From the IMG/VR virus record IMGVR_UViG_3300015245_000043, positions 1 through 52,167 of that record: 52,167 nucleotides of DNA. One strand, 5' to 3'. The notes under the pieces were generated by a model. That model had not been told where the DNA came from. It worked only from the letters and a program-made list of their open reading frames with translations, and did no database searches. Made by a program: the position numbers and the translations under genes. Of this stretch, positions 23,949 to 33,100 are shown piece after piece; positions within the stretch are counted from its first letter, which is position 1, and every line of letters starts with the position of its first letter. The stretch is from a virus.

Positions 23949-24569
23949 CTAGTAGTTCACGGTCCTCGACGCGGCCTTCTTGTATTGATTGCTCACAGGA
24001 TCGAAGGTGTAGCCTGGATAGGGTGTCGTGCCGGAATAGCCGCCGGTCGGCGCCGTCGTCGCCAGGCCCGCCGTCACGTTGCCGAACAAATCGGCGAGCG
24101 GATCGAAGGCCGATGGTTTCGAGAGAAGGTTGGCTTGTGACATCGCCATCTGCGCCGCTGCCGCCGGATCGGCCGTCGCATTCAACGACTGCAAAATCTT
24201 CCCCCTCTCGGCTTCGACGTTGCCCTGCGCCTCCTGCGACTTCTGTAGCCCCTGCTCCGTGATGTTGGTCCGCGCCAGCGCGTAGCGCTTTGACAGGTCG
24301 GCGACGCGCGACGCCGCCTCGCTGGTCTGCGTCGTACCGAATTGTCGAGCGAGAGCATACTTCAATTGCTGTCCGGCCTTGGCGTACTGATCGTCAAGCT
24401 GCGGCAGCGCGAATTCATTGTAGGCTCGCGCCTGGCTCCCATAGAAGTCCGGCGTGAAGCCGGCGAAGGCACCCGCGACCTTGCGCTTGCCCTCAGTGAT
24501 CCGCTTTTGACGGAGCGCTTCTTCCTGCGCGCTGTTGTCGTCGGGACCGCCGCCGCCCATGAACCCCAT
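23949..24569 (-). CDS. Internal virion or tail-associated protein
   Basis: This 206-residue protein has a glycine-rich start (MGFMGGGGPDDN), a central coiled-coil-like region (YAKAGQQLKYALARQF, SKRYALARTNITEQGLQKSQ) and an aromatic, proline/glycine-rich tail (YSGTTPYPGYTFDPVSNQYK). Its place among internal virion genes and its composition suggest a virion protein; a specific family was not recognised. It is separated by 10 bases from the gp14-like gene. Confidence 0.58.
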   Translation of the reverse strand: MGFMGGGGPDDNSAQEEALRQKRITEGKRKVAGAFAGFTPDFYGSQARAYNEFALPQLDDQYAKAGQQLKYALARQFGTTQTSEAASRVADLSKRYALARTNITEQGLQKSQEAQGNVEAERGKILQSLNATADPAAAAQMAMSQANLLSKPSAFDPLADLFGNVTAGLATTAPTGGYSGTTPYPGYTFDPVSNQYKKAASRTVNY

Positions 24570-24572
24570 GAT

Positions 24573-25022
24573 CTACCTCCAGGTGAACATCTTGTAGTCC
24601 TCACCATGCCGGCCGTAGCCGACCAGGTCGCAAGTCTCGACCGCGCCCAGGCGACGCAGCCATTTGTGACCATCGATCTTCTCGGCGAGCGTGATGACAT
24701 CGATCCGATGCCACTCGTCGTGCAGGCGCGGAAAGTCGCGCAGGATCATCTTGCTGACCTGCCGCATCACTTCTGGCCAGCGATCGGTCGAGAAGCCCCA
24801 CAACGACCAGACGCCCGGCCGCTCCGGTATGACACCGCAGGCGTAGACCGGCTCGCCATCGGCCGCTGCCGCGATCCAAGCCAGGCTGCTCCGCTGCATC
24901 ACCGCCGCCGTCAACGCCTCGCGACTATCGCTCCAGCGCAGCGAGAACACTTCTAGCTGGTCGATTGCGCGCATGCGCTGCGCGATGTAGTAGACCGCCT
25001 CGAATGTCGGTTTAACCAACAT
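24573..25022 (-). CDS. gp13-like protein with acetyltransferase-like fold (DUF2833 type)
   Basis: This 149-residue protein is counted from the ATG at 25022, which overlaps the nozzle gene end by 11 bases; the frame extends further upstream but only within that gene. The pattern LAWIAAAADGEPVYACGVIP, PGVWSLWGFSTDRWPEV and DGHKWLRRLGA recalls GNAT-fold proteins of the DUF2833 type, encoded at the position of T7 gene 13 in related phages. A virion assembly role rather than catalysis is usually assumed. Confidence 0.68.
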   Translation of the reverse strand: MLVKPTFEAVYYIAQRMRAIDQLEVFSLRWSDSREALTAAVMQRSSLAWIAAAADGEPVYACGVIPERPGVWSLWGFSTDRWPEVMRQVSKMILRDFPRLHDEWHRIDVITLAEKIDGHKWLRRLGAVETCDLVGYGRHGEDYKMFTWR

Positions 25023-27399
25023 CGGCAAGCTCGTAGTGGATGATGAAATTGGCGAGCCGCGCGGGCGCGGCATCGACACACTCTAGCCGGATGTTCGCGT
25101 GCGTGCCGTAGCCGGCGACCGGAACGCGCTGCATGCTCAGCGTCGGCGCATTGATCTCGGCGACCAGTTCGCGCGCCATCGTGTTCAACGGCTCGAAGCC
25201 AGCGTAGATTTTCCAGTTCCCCTCGACGACCAGGTCGATCGCGTTCCAGTTCTTGAAGTGCGCCGGCTTCTGCACATCGATCAGCGAAAGCTCGACCGCA
25301 AGCAAGCTAGCGTCAATCTCGTCGCCCGTCGGCCCGCCGACCTGGTAAAGCTGATCACCACTCCGACACACCAGCATGTCATCGGCGGTGACGAAATACT
25401 CAGGAACGAAGCCCGGCTTGTAGGTCGACCAGGCCGATACCTTCGAGCCGGGGAATTGCGTATAGGCGTAGATGGTGTCGCCGATCGCCAGCCAATAGCG
25501 CCCGGCGACCGGCTCGATCACGGCCGGCGACTTCGCCGCCTGCGCCGGCCCGACGGTATGGATCGCGGCGACGATGGTCTCGTCGATCGGCGTGCCGATG
25601 TCGTTGACCGCCGCCGCCGTCGAGCTATCGCGCGCTCGCAGGGACCGCACGCCGCTGTCACTGAGATAAAAAACGTCTGCATCTCCGAATTGCTCGACCG
25701 ACGGCGGCGACACCAGGCCAGTGTTCCGCAAGACCTGCTTCTGCACGTTCAACCCCGGATCGACATCGAGCGTCCATATCTGCACATTGCGGCGGGCGAA
25801 CACGGCGACGCCGTTGTAGTAGCGCTCCAGCGCGAGAAGCGTCTGCGACTGGCCGTCCTGATTGACCATGTTGATGAAACCGGCGCCGGTCACATCGGTT
25901 TTCCATTGCGTCGGCTCCTCGACGCCGGAGTAGTGCAAGACGCTCTCAGAGGTCGAGTACATCTTGGTATTGATCGTCTTGACGAAGGCACCAGGCTGAA
26001 ACTCGCTGGCATCGAAGCCGGCGGTCAGCGTGAAGGACGCCGGCAGGATGGTGATGTCGCCGGTCGATTGAACCTCGACGCTGCGCCCGTTGGCATCGGC
26101 GCCCGGCAGATCGGTGACGATATTGATGGTCGTGCCGCTGCGCGTCGCCGTGTACTCCGGCGCCGACACATGCGCGTTGATGCTGTCGACGATGCTCTGC
26201 GCCGTCTCCTCATTACCGCCGGCCCAGGCGATCGGACCATTCGTGATCTCGACGCCGTCGATCTTGATCGACGTGATCTGCGACGCCGCGACGCCGCCGG
26301 TAATGGTGCCGACGTTGGCGATCGTGATGTTAGGACCGTTGTCGGTCGTGACGATCGCCTTGCCGTTGTCGATCGTGTCGTTGGTCTTGCGGATCAACCG
26401 GATCACGCCTAGCGAGCTTTCGGCGGTGTAGGCCGACGGCGCGTTGCCGCCCGCGAAGGCGACGAAGGCGCCAAAGGTCATCTGTGCGGCGGTGCCAGTT
26501 TTCGACGCCACGACCAGCTTACCGTTGTCGACATTCGTGTGCGCCTTGGCCGTCAGCGTGATCACGCCGGCCGCCGCTGCCGCCGTGTAGGGCGACGCCG
26601 CGTTGGCGGTGATGTTGGCGGCGACGGCGGCAGCGGTGACGGCGATGCTGGTGTTGAACGGGACCGGCGCCGTCAGAAGATTAGGCGCGGTCAACGCGCC
26701 GATCTGCACCGCCGTTACCACGCCGCCGGCAGCGGCGGCGGTGATCGTGAAAGAGCCGACCGCCAGCGCGCCGACCAGGTTGGCGTTGATGTTGTTCACG
26801 ACATCGGTCGCCGTCGTCGCGACATCCGTGTTGAACGGGACGTTGCCTGAAAGCAGGTTCTCGTCGAGACCGCTGCCGATCCGCACGGCGTTGACGATGC
26901 CGCCGGCCGCCGCCGCCGTGATCTCGAAGGTGCCGTTGGCCTTGACGCCCGTCACCGTCGTGCCGCCTAGCACCTTGAACTTTCCGCGCGCCCGACCGTC
27001 AAACCAATCGGTGACCAGCGCGCCGTCGTAGAAGTGTGCGACCGTGCCGTCGGCGAATTCAGCACTGACATAGAGCTTGCCGTCGAAGATGTCGTAGGAC
27101 GGGACGCGCACCAGGGCGCTGCCGCCCGACGGATCGACAAGCTGCTGGTAGCCAAGCACGGCATCGAGACCGCCTGGCCTGGCGCCGCTGCCGAACACGT
27201 AGAACTTCCCTAGCAGCGATGCCAGGCCGACCGTGCCGGCGACATTGAGCCAAGGAGCGAAGGAACGCCGCTTGCTGATCTCGCCGCCGCGCGTGATGTG
27301 GCCGTTCTCGCAGACGCGCAAGCTGGCGGCCGGCGCCGTCATCGGATGACGGCGCTTGTCTAGGCCGGCGGCGAAATTGTCGATGATGACATACGGCAT
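25012..27399 (-). CDS. Tail tubular protein B (nozzle)
   Basis: This 795-residue protein begins MPYVIIDNFAAGLDKRRHP, the conserved start of T7 gp12-like nozzle proteins, and ends in beta-rich domains with VFYLSDSGVRSLRARDS. An alanine/threonine/valine-rich insertion near residues 150-460 contains several degenerate repeats (AAAGGIVNAVRIGSG, AAAGGVVTAVQIGA, PFNTDVATTATDVV, PFNTSIAVTAAAVA), perhaps extra immunoglobulin-like or fibre-docking domains. It follows the tubular A gene by 12 bases with a GGGAGG ribosome binding site. It forms the distal part of the short tail. Confidence 0.88.
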   Translation of the reverse strand: MPYVIIDNFAAGLDKRRHPMTAPAASLRVCENGHITRGGEISKRRSFAPWLNVAGTVGLASLLGKFYVFGSGARPGGLDAVLGYQQLVDPSGGSALVRVPSYDIFDGKLYVSAEFADGTVAHFYDGALVTDWFDGRARGKFKVLGGTTVTGVKANGTFEITAAAAGGIVNAVRIGSGLDENLLSGNVPFNTDVATTATDVVNNINANLVGALAVGSFTITAAAAGGVVTAVQIGALTAPNLLTAPVPFNTSIAVTAAAVAANITANAASPYTAAAAAGVITLTAKAHTNVDNGKLVVASKTGTAAQMTFGAFVAFAGGNAPSAYTAESSLGVIRLIRKTNDTIDNGKAIVTTDNGPNITIANVGTITGGVAASQITSIKIDGVEITNGPIAWAGGNEETAQSIVDSINAHVSAPEYTATRSGTTINIVTDLPGADANGRSVEVQSTGDITILPASFTLTAGFDASEFQPGAFVKTINTKMYSTSESVLHYSGVEEPTQWKTDVTGAGFINMVNQDGQSQTLLALERYYNGVAVFARRNVQIWTLDVDPGLNVQKQVLRNTGLVSPPSVEQFGDADVFYLSDSGVRSLRARDSSTAAAVNDIGTPIDETIVAAIHTVGPAQAAKSPAVIEPVAGRYWLAIGDTIYAYTQFPGSKVSAWSTYKPGFVPEYFVTADDMLVCRSGDQLYQVGGPTGDEIDASLLAVELSLIDVQKPAHFKNWNAIDLVVEGNWKIYAGFEPLNTMARELVAEINAPTLSMQRVPVAGYGTHANIRLECVDAAPARLANFIIHYELADVG

Positions 27400-27411
27400 C
27401 GCCGTGCCTCC

Positions 27412-28116
27412 CTAGCGCGGGATCGGCGGCGGCAATCCATAGACCCTCCGGTAGGGATCGATATACACGGCATTTGGCGACAAGCCGCCGACCAGCGGGA
27501 TCACGTTCCTACGCTTGTCGGAGACTTGCTTCGCCTGCATGCGCTGACGAATGCGCTGCGCGGCTTGTAGCTTGGCATTGGCGTCGGCCATCTTGTTGCG
27601 CGCCAGCCATTCCGCCGCCGCGAACAGGATGATCATGTTGTCGTCGAGGATGCAGCGGTCGTTGTCGGCGACGAGCGGCCGATAGGCGAGGTAGCCGTAG
27701 ATGTAGAGCGTGCGCGGCGATGCCGGCGTCGGCCATACCTCGTACTGTCGCGCGTCGACGATCTGCCATTTCAGGACCGGATCGGAGCGATCGGTGTCGC
27801 CGAAGGCGTTGCGATCCTCGAAGTCGATGCCGTAGCCGACCGGCGTGTAGTAGTCGTTGTACTTGTCCCAAAGCTGCCGAACATCCTCGACGAGGAGATC
27901 AGCCGGCCAGGAGTAGATACGTTCGCCCGCCAGCAACGGCTCCGTCCGATAGATACGGAGCATCGGCCAGTCGAAGTCGTTGTAGAGCGTTTCCTGCACG
28001 CGATCGAGCGCGTGCTTCACATGCTCGCGCGTCTGCTGACCCTGCGCCAATTGGATCGACTGCCCGGTCTCCAGCCGGAATTTCTGCACCATCTCGCTGA
28101 GGGTCGTGTCACGCAT
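27412..28116 (-). CDS. Tail tubular protein A (adaptor)
   Basis: This 234-residue protein resembles T7 gp11-like adaptors, which bridge portal and nozzle. Visible features are the helical N terminus with VKHALDRVQETLYNDFDWPM, the YSWPADLLVEDVRQLW segment, the YEVWPTPASPRTLYIYGYLA motif and the helical C-terminal region with DDNMIILFAAAEWLARN. The start follows the upstream stop by 3 bases. The order adaptor-nozzle is that of T7-like tails. Confidence 0.87.
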   Translation of the reverse strand: MRDTTLSEMVQKFRLETGQSIQLAQGQQTREHVKHALDRVQETLYNDFDWPMLRIYRTEPLLAGERIYSWPADLLVEDVRQLWDKYNDYYTPVGYGIDFEDRNAFGDTDRSDPVLKWQIVDARQYEVWPTPASPRTLYIYGYLAYRPLVADNDRCILDDNMIILFAAAEWLARNKMADANAKLQAAQRIRQRMQAKQVSDKRRNVIPLVGGLSPNAVYIDPYRRVYGLPPPIPR

Positions 28117-28119
28117 GCG

Positions 28120-28548
28120 CTAGTCCAGCGGCGTCGCCTGCGGCGCAAGTTCACCGCGCGCCTCGATCTCCTGGCGCTCCTGCTCCATCTCGACCAGCGC
28201 TTCGACTTCCGCAATGGTGCGGGGAAACTGCGGCGCCAGGCCGGGGAACAGCTTGTCGATCAGTTCGCCGTAGCGCGGGTAGGTTTTGAGCAGGCGAATG
28301 CGCTCGCTGACCGCGCCGACCGGCTTCTCACCGTCCTTCACGACGTTGTAGACGGCGTCGTTGCCATTGTGAATTCGACGCAGCACGACGATCTCCGGCG
28401 CCGTCACGCCGGTCCTGTAAACCTCATTCATGGCGTCGCCATTGAGACGGACCAGGCAGGTCGCCGTCTCCATCATCGGCGCCTTCGGAAAAGAAGGCGG
28501 CGTTGCCGCCGCCTCATCAGGAAGCAAGTCCAGGGTTGCTTTTGCCAC
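28120..28548 (-). CDS. Hypothetical protein between capsid and tail genes
   Basis: This 142-residue protein is counted from a GTG at 28548, preceded by GGAG at 5 bases; no ATG is suitably placed. The core reads TCLVRLNGDAMNEVYRTGVT and PEIVVLRRIHNGNDAVYNVV, followed by a charged helical end (VEALVEMEQERQEIEARGEL). Proteins of this kind sit between capsid and adaptor in several podoviruses and have no established function. A head-completion or decoration role is plausible. Confidence 0.6.
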   Translation of the reverse strand: MAKATLDLLPDEAAATPPSFPKAPMMETATCLVRLNGDAMNEVYRTGVTAPEIVVLRRIHNGNDAVYNVVKDGEKPVGAVSERIRLLKTYPRYGELIDKLFPGLAPQFPRTIAEVEALVEMEQERQEIEARGELAPQATPLD

Positions 28549-28556
28549 GTTAGCTC

Positions 28557-29606
28557 CTACGGGACTGCCGCGATGCTCTGGTAGACACCGTGACAATTGA
28601 GTTGGTCGGCCACGACGACACCAGTGAGGGTGACGGCGCGGTAATAGACGTACTTGTTCTCCGGTCGCGCGGGCGCGTGCTGCTTCATCCACTCATCGTC
28701 CATCGCTTCCAAGTAGAGATGCTTCGGATCGATGAAGTAGCAGTAGCGGGTCTGCGCGAGGTCATCGAGCGTCGGGTCATACTTGAACGTGCCGACGCCG
28801 CGCATCGAGATGTCGGACATCCCGATGTCATTCTTGCCGTTGTTCACGAAGCCGGTCTGTGTGTAGACGCCTTTCTCGAAAACCTCGGCTTCGAGGTCGG
28901 CGAGGAAGCCGCTGCCCGCGAGCAGGAGCGACGGGCGCCCGCCGTAGCGGCGAAGCTGCCGGACTTCGGCGCGCAGCGTCTTGGTCAAGGTCTGATCGCT
29001 GAGGTCGGCTTGGATCGCGGCCGGCGCGCGGTTGCGCCACCAGGTCACGGTGCGACGGTCGAGACCGCCGGTCAGGCCGACCGATGGCGTCGTCGTGATG
29101 AACGCCTTGACGCCAGCGATAGCCTTCGGATCGGCGGTGCCGTCACCCCAAAGCTGGCCGTTCAACGACCGGCTCGTGCCTTCGCCCATATCTTCGAGCT
29201 TATCTTCGAGCAGGTTCACCAGGCGCGTCATCTCGGCCTGGTCGTGGTTGGTCGTGTTCTCGCCGGTCGTGCTATCGGTGACCGACGTGCCGTTGATCTT
29301 GAGTTCGGTCCCGGTGATGACGATGCCGCAATGCTCCTCCTTCCAAGGATAGAACACCCGCTTGATGTTCGCCGGGTTAGCGTAGGTGACGGTATCGTCG
29401 TGCGTATAGCCGACCATCTGTGACGTGTAGTCACCCTTCACAGGGAGATCGACGTTGCCCTTGCCGCCTGGGAAGGTTTTCTTGGCGCTGACCATCGCGT
29501 CGAGCAGCGGCTTGTCCTGAATGGTCTGTAGGAATGGCTGACGCTTGATGTAGAAATCGAGCGCCGCGTTCGCGATGTTCGCGAGTTCGCCGGCTGTGAA
29601 TGCCAT
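28557..29606 (-). CDS. Major capsid protein
   Basis: This 349-residue protein follows the scaffold gene and carries the marks of an HK97-fold phage coat protein. The N terminus is helical (AGELANIANAALDFYIKRQP). The E-loop-like region holds KTFPGGKGNVDLPVKGDYTS, and later come VFYPWKEEHCGIVITGTELK and ATWWRN-like (VTWWRNRAPAA) segments. The ribosome binding site GAGGGT lies 4 bases before the ATG. It would form the icosahedral shell. Confidence 0.85.
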   Translation of the reverse strand: MAFTAGELANIANAALDFYIKRQPFLQTIQDKPLLDAMVSAKKTFPGGKGNVDLPVKGDYTSQMVGYTHDDTVTYANPANIKRVFYPWKEEHCGIVITGTELKINGTSVTDSTTGENTTNHDQAEMTRLVNLLEDKLEDMGEGTSRSLNGQLWGDGTADPKAIAGVKAFITTTPSVGLTGGLDRRTVTWWRNRAPAAIQADLSDQTLTKTLRAEVRQLRRYGGRPSLLLAGSGFLADLEAEVFEKGVYTQTGFVNNGKNDIGMSDISMRGVGTFKYDPTLDDLAQTRYCYFIDPKHLYLEAMDDEWMKQHAPARPENKYVYYRAVTLTGVVVADQLNCHGVYQSIAAVP

Positions 29607-29614
29607 CTGACCCT

Positions 29615-30730
29615 CTATTGGTTGAAACGGTAGCGGCCATCCAACCCTTGCTGCGCGGCCTCGCGCAGGTTCTTGGGCGGCGGCGGTGCTACGTTGTTCG
29701 GTGACGGACTGCTCGCGCTCGACGGCTGTCGCGGCGTAGCCGCTGGCCTCGGAGCGTAGCCGGCTAGGACATCATTCACGCGCTTGTAGGCGCGATCGAG
29801 GACGCTGACAGCGGCCTCCGGTGTCCTTGGCTGGCCCTCCTGCGCCAGGATGGCTCGCGCCGCGTCTTGCACCATCGGACGCTTGCGCTCGAAGTCAGGG
29901 TCTCTGGCAATGATGCTGCTTTCCCAGGTTGCCGCTGCACCACGATTACGCTCGACCGCTGTGCTGGCGACTGTCGCTTCTGTCGTCTTGGACGCCCGGC
30001 TTGCTGCCTCGTCGGACAGCCGTGCGCGCACGCGGGCTTGTGCGAGTTCCCGCGCGCTCTGCTCATCCATGAACCCCTGGTCGACCTTCTCAGCCAGGTC
30101 GTCGGGCAAGGTGTGACCGGCCCGCTTCTGTAGCTCTCGATAGATTGGCTCCAATCTTTCGAGCGCAGAGAGCGGATCGGTTTTCATGCGAGCGATCAGA
30201 TCGTAGGCGACGACCATGTCATCGGCCGTGATGCCAAACTGATCCATGTAGGCGGTGATCTTCCCGTACTGTTCGGCCGGGGCGCGAAGCTCCTCGACCT
30301 GCTTGCTCGCCGTCTGGTAGTCGGCGGTCAGCTTCTTCCAACGGGGATGATCGTTGAAGGGCGGCGGCTGTTCGGCATCAGCGGCACCTTCCTTGCTTTC
30401 GCCTCCGGGCTTCTTCGCCTGGGTTACTTGCGCGGTCGGCGCCGCTGCGCCGTTGGCCCGCTCGCTAGGAGCGGGCGCAGCCTTGCCATTGCCCTGATCT
30501 GATGGAGCGGACGGGCGCTCCGTCGCGGTCTTGGTGACAGCCGCCGTCGCGACCTTCATCAGTTCCGCATGCACGTCGAGAGGTTTGTCGCCTGGCGAAG
30601 GCGACGAAGGCTCAGCCGATGTACTCGGTGCAGACGCAGGGGTCGTCGCGGACGGATCGACCGTCGTCGAAGCCGCCGCTGGCGTGCTTGTCTGCTCAGT
30701 TTCCGGTGCCGAAGCCGGCTCGTCGGGCAT
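29615..30730 (-). CDS. Scaffolding protein
   Basis: This 371-residue protein is counted from the ATG at 30730, which has AGGGG 6 bases upstream; a TTG at 30736 is in frame but less likely. The first 130 residues are low-complexity Ser/Thr/Pro/Ala. The middle is helical and charged (YQTASKQVEELRAPAEQYGK, MKTDPLSALERLEPIYRELQ), and the basic C terminus ends in GLDGRYRFNQ. This composition, and its position between portal and capsid, are typical of scaffolds that guide capsid assembly and are then lost. Confidence 0.78.
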   Translation of the reverse strand: MPDEPASAPETEQTSTPAAASTTVDPSATTPASAPSTSAEPSSPSPGDKPLDVHAELMKVATAAVTKTATERPSAPSDQGNGKAAPAPSERANGAAAPTAQVTQAKKPGGESKEGAADAEQPPPFNDHPRWKKLTADYQTASKQVEELRAPAEQYGKITAYMDQFGITADDMVVAYDLIARMKTDPLSALERLEPIYRELQKRAGHTLPDDLAEKVDQGFMDEQSARELAQARVRARLSDEAASRASKTTEATVASTAVERNRGAAATWESSIIARDPDFERKRPMVQDAARAILAQEGQPRTPEAAVSVLDRAYKRVNDVLAGYAPRPAATPRQPSSASSPSPNNVAPPPPKNLREAAQQGLDGRYRFNQ

Positions 30731-30754
30731 GTTCAACCCCTGTCCCTTGTTCGC

Positions 30755-30796
30755 GTCATACTCCTGTCGGGTAACAAACTCAACACTAACCCGACA
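30755..30796 (-). promoter_or_regulatory. Candidate promoter and inverted CCCGACA repeat before scaffold gene
   Basis: TGTCGGGTAA (30765-30774) and TAACCCGACA (30787-30796) form 10-base inverted arms with one mismatch. On the minus strand TTGAGT (30783-30778) and TATGAC (30760-30755) are spaced by exactly 17 bases, a moderate sigma70-type match overlapped by the dyad. This could give extra scaffold and capsid transcription under phage control. Confidence 0.45.
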
Positions 30797-30802
30797 AATT
30801 GA

Positions 30803-33100
30803 TCACGCCGCTCCTCGCTGCGCGACTGACGGCGGCACCGCTACCTGCGGTCGCGTGCGCGGAATTGTCGTCGGCGGTGCAGCGTTCGCGGCGGCGCCTT
30901 GACCAGGCTGCGGCGCGTTGTTGGCGCCCTGCGCGCCCTCGGCGGGCTTGCCACCGCCCGGTCGCGGCGCGCCGGCACTCTCCGGCTGCGCCGAACCGCC
31001 CGCCATCGTGTTCTGCGCGACGATCGACGGGATGTTCTGTGCCATCGCGTCGGTCAGGTCCATGCGATCGTCCATCCGGCGCAACACTTGCTGCGCCAGC
31101 CACATCGGATTGATGCCGGGGATTTGGATCAGGTAGGGCAGGATCATATTCATATTCTGCATCTCCTGCGCCTTGTTCGGGCGGCCCGACGATCCGGCCT
31201 CGACTTCGACGTAGAATTCCGACGCGATGTCGGCCTTGCTCATCTGCGGCCAGATGGCACCCGGCCCGGCAATCTGCTGCACGGTCGGCAGCGTCAATTC
31301 GATCATGCAGACCTGGCCGCCGGCCCGCGCCATGTCGGAGAGGAAGTCATCGAGGTCGTCGATGTTGGATTGCAGCGACGAGAGCCGGCTGCTCTCCGCG
31401 ATCGAGCTTTCGGTCGCCGTGCTGTTGCTGGTGCCGCCCAGGTTAGCCTCCTGAGAGCCGACCACGCGCAGCACATCTTGAAAGACCATGTCGGTATTGT
31501 AGAGCGCCGGATCGATCGGCGGTCCCTTGTACGCCTGTATCAAGTCCTCGACCTTCTGCCCCGGCGACAACGCGCCAATCTCGATGATGGCGTTGTCGGG
31601 GTGAGTTTTCATCGCCGTCTCATCCTCCTCGCTGAGGACGCCGGCCGCGACGATGGTCTTGGGCCGGTTGGCGATCCGATGGCGACGCAGACCCTCGCGG
31701 CAGCGGTTGTACTCGCGCTGCGCCGACATAAGCAGGCGCACGTCGCTGACCGGGAACACCTTGGTCTCGTGTTCGCCGTCGTTGAAGGAGAGCGGGAACC
31801 AAGGCCAGAAGCGTTCCAGCGCCGGACGCGGCGACGCCGGAGCGCGCAGGTAGTCAGGCCAGCCCTCGCAGACCGTAGAGACCGTGCCGCTCTTGCGCTC
31901 GTAAACCTCGTAGACGCAGGCGACGGTCTCGCCGCTGTAGCCGGCCGGCACCGACCCCATCGCTTGCAGCTTGGTCGGACTGACGCCCTGATAACTGTAG
32001 GCGGTGTAATTCGACGAGATGTCGATGCCGTAGATTTCCTCGATCTCGCGCGGCGTCAGAACATATTCCTGCGACACCCGGTTGCAGCCGATGAACCCCT
32101 TCAATTGCTTGCAGCGGCGATCGGGGATGACCGACCACGACGCCGGGTAGTCGATCGTCAACCCTTCACGGATCAGAAGGTCTGGCTCCGATTGAAGGGC
32201 ATCCATCGTCTTGCGTATCTCCTCCATCTCGGCACTCGCCGGATTGAGCTTGTCGTCGGCCACGTCGGCGACGAGCGCCTGTAAGTGTGCCATGCGCTCG
32301 CTGGCGTCGGCGATGCCCTGCACGACTTCGGGCTTGGTCTCCATCACCCGCTGAAAGCCGATCTTCGCGTAGGAGACGCCGCACGTGATCGCGCGCCGCA
32401 CCGCCTGCTTCATCTGATACTTGAACGGCTGCACCTGCTCGTCGGTGTAGTAGGTGAAAACGATCTCCAGGGTGCGCGCCAAGTTCTCGTACATCTTGCG
32501 CTGCGACATGCCCTGCTGAATGTCGGCAAGCGTCTGCACCGCCTGCTGCGTCGCCTGCACCTGTTGCGGCGCCATCATCGGCGGCGCGCCTGGCGCTGCG
32601 CCGCCGGTCGCCGCTACCGCCGCCCCTTGCTGCACGGTCTGCATCGCCAGCATCGCCGACTGCGGATTTTCATCCCATACCGCGAAGTCGAGCCGCTTCT
32701 TGCGGCGGGCGACGAAAGTCGGGTTCTTGGCGTAAAGCGCGCTGACGCGCTGGTTGACATGCCGCTGCACGATGTTCGCGGTGTAGCGGTCGTCGCTCCA
32801 GCCTTGCTGGTCCGGCCATTGCCAGCCGCGCGCGAAGTCCATGTCGACGCGCATTTGCTTGAAGTCCGCCTCGAAGTGTGCCTTGTCGAGCTTCACTTCC
32901 TGCATCAGCTTGGCAACGCCCTGGCGCCGGCTCTCCGGTATGTCGGGCGGCTCGCGCTGCACCTTCGAGCGCCCATCGATCGGCGCCGCCGCGTCCGGCG
33001 TCAGCGCGGGCGACATGCCGCTGGCATCCGGTAGCGGCGCCATGTCACCCGGCGGCATCGGCATCGCGCCGCTCATCGGCATCTCTGGTCCGATCGCCAT
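30803..33100 (-). CDS. Portal protein (P22-like, large)
   Basis: This 765-residue protein lies directly downstream of the large terminase (stop and start adjacent). Portal features include the N-terminal charged region with QEVKLDKAHFEADFKQMRVD and WQWPDQQGWSDDRYTANIVQ, the NPTFVARRKKR segment, the central EYVLTPREIEEIYGIDIS and FWPWFPLSFNDGEHETKVFP, and the long helical barrel-like C terminus. Alanine/proline/glycine-rich tails at both ends are common in this class. It forms the dodecameric DNA gate at one capsid vertex and binds terminase and adaptor. Confidence 0.9.
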   Translation of the reverse strand: MAIGPEMPMSGAMPMPPGDMAPLPDASGMSPALTPDAAAPIDGRSKVQREPPDIPESRRQGVAKLMQEVKLDKAHFEADFKQMRVDMDFARGWQWPDQQGWSDDRYTANIVQRHVNQRVSALYAKNPTFVARRKKRLDFAVWDENPQSAMLAMQTVQQGAAVAATGGAAPGAPPMMAPQQVQATQQAVQTLADIQQGMSQRKMYENLARTLEIVFTYYTDEQVQPFKYQMKQAVRRAITCGVSYAKIGFQRVMETKPEVVQGIADASERMAHLQALVADVADDKLNPASAEMEEIRKTMDALQSEPDLLIREGLTIDYPASWSVIPDRRCKQLKGFIGCNRVSQEYVLTPREIEEIYGIDISSNYTAYSYQGVSPTKLQAMGSVPAGYSGETVACVYEVYERKSGTVSTVCEGWPDYLRAPASPRPALERFWPWFPLSFNDGEHETKVFPVSDVRLLMSAQREYNRCREGLRRHRIANRPKTIVAAGVLSEEDETAMKTHPDNAIIEIGALSPGQKVEDLIQAYKGPPIDPALYNTDMVFQDVLRVVGSQEANLGGTSNSTATESSIAESSRLSSLQSNIDDLDDFLSDMARAGGQVCMIELTLPTVQQIAGPGAIWPQMSKADIASEFYVEVEAGSSGRPNKAQEMQNMNMILPYLIQIPGINPMWLAQQVLRRMDDRMDLTDAMAQNIPSIVAQNTMAGGSAQPESAGAPRPGGGKPAEGAQGANNAPQPGQGAAANAAPPTTIPRTRPQVAVPPSVAQRGAA

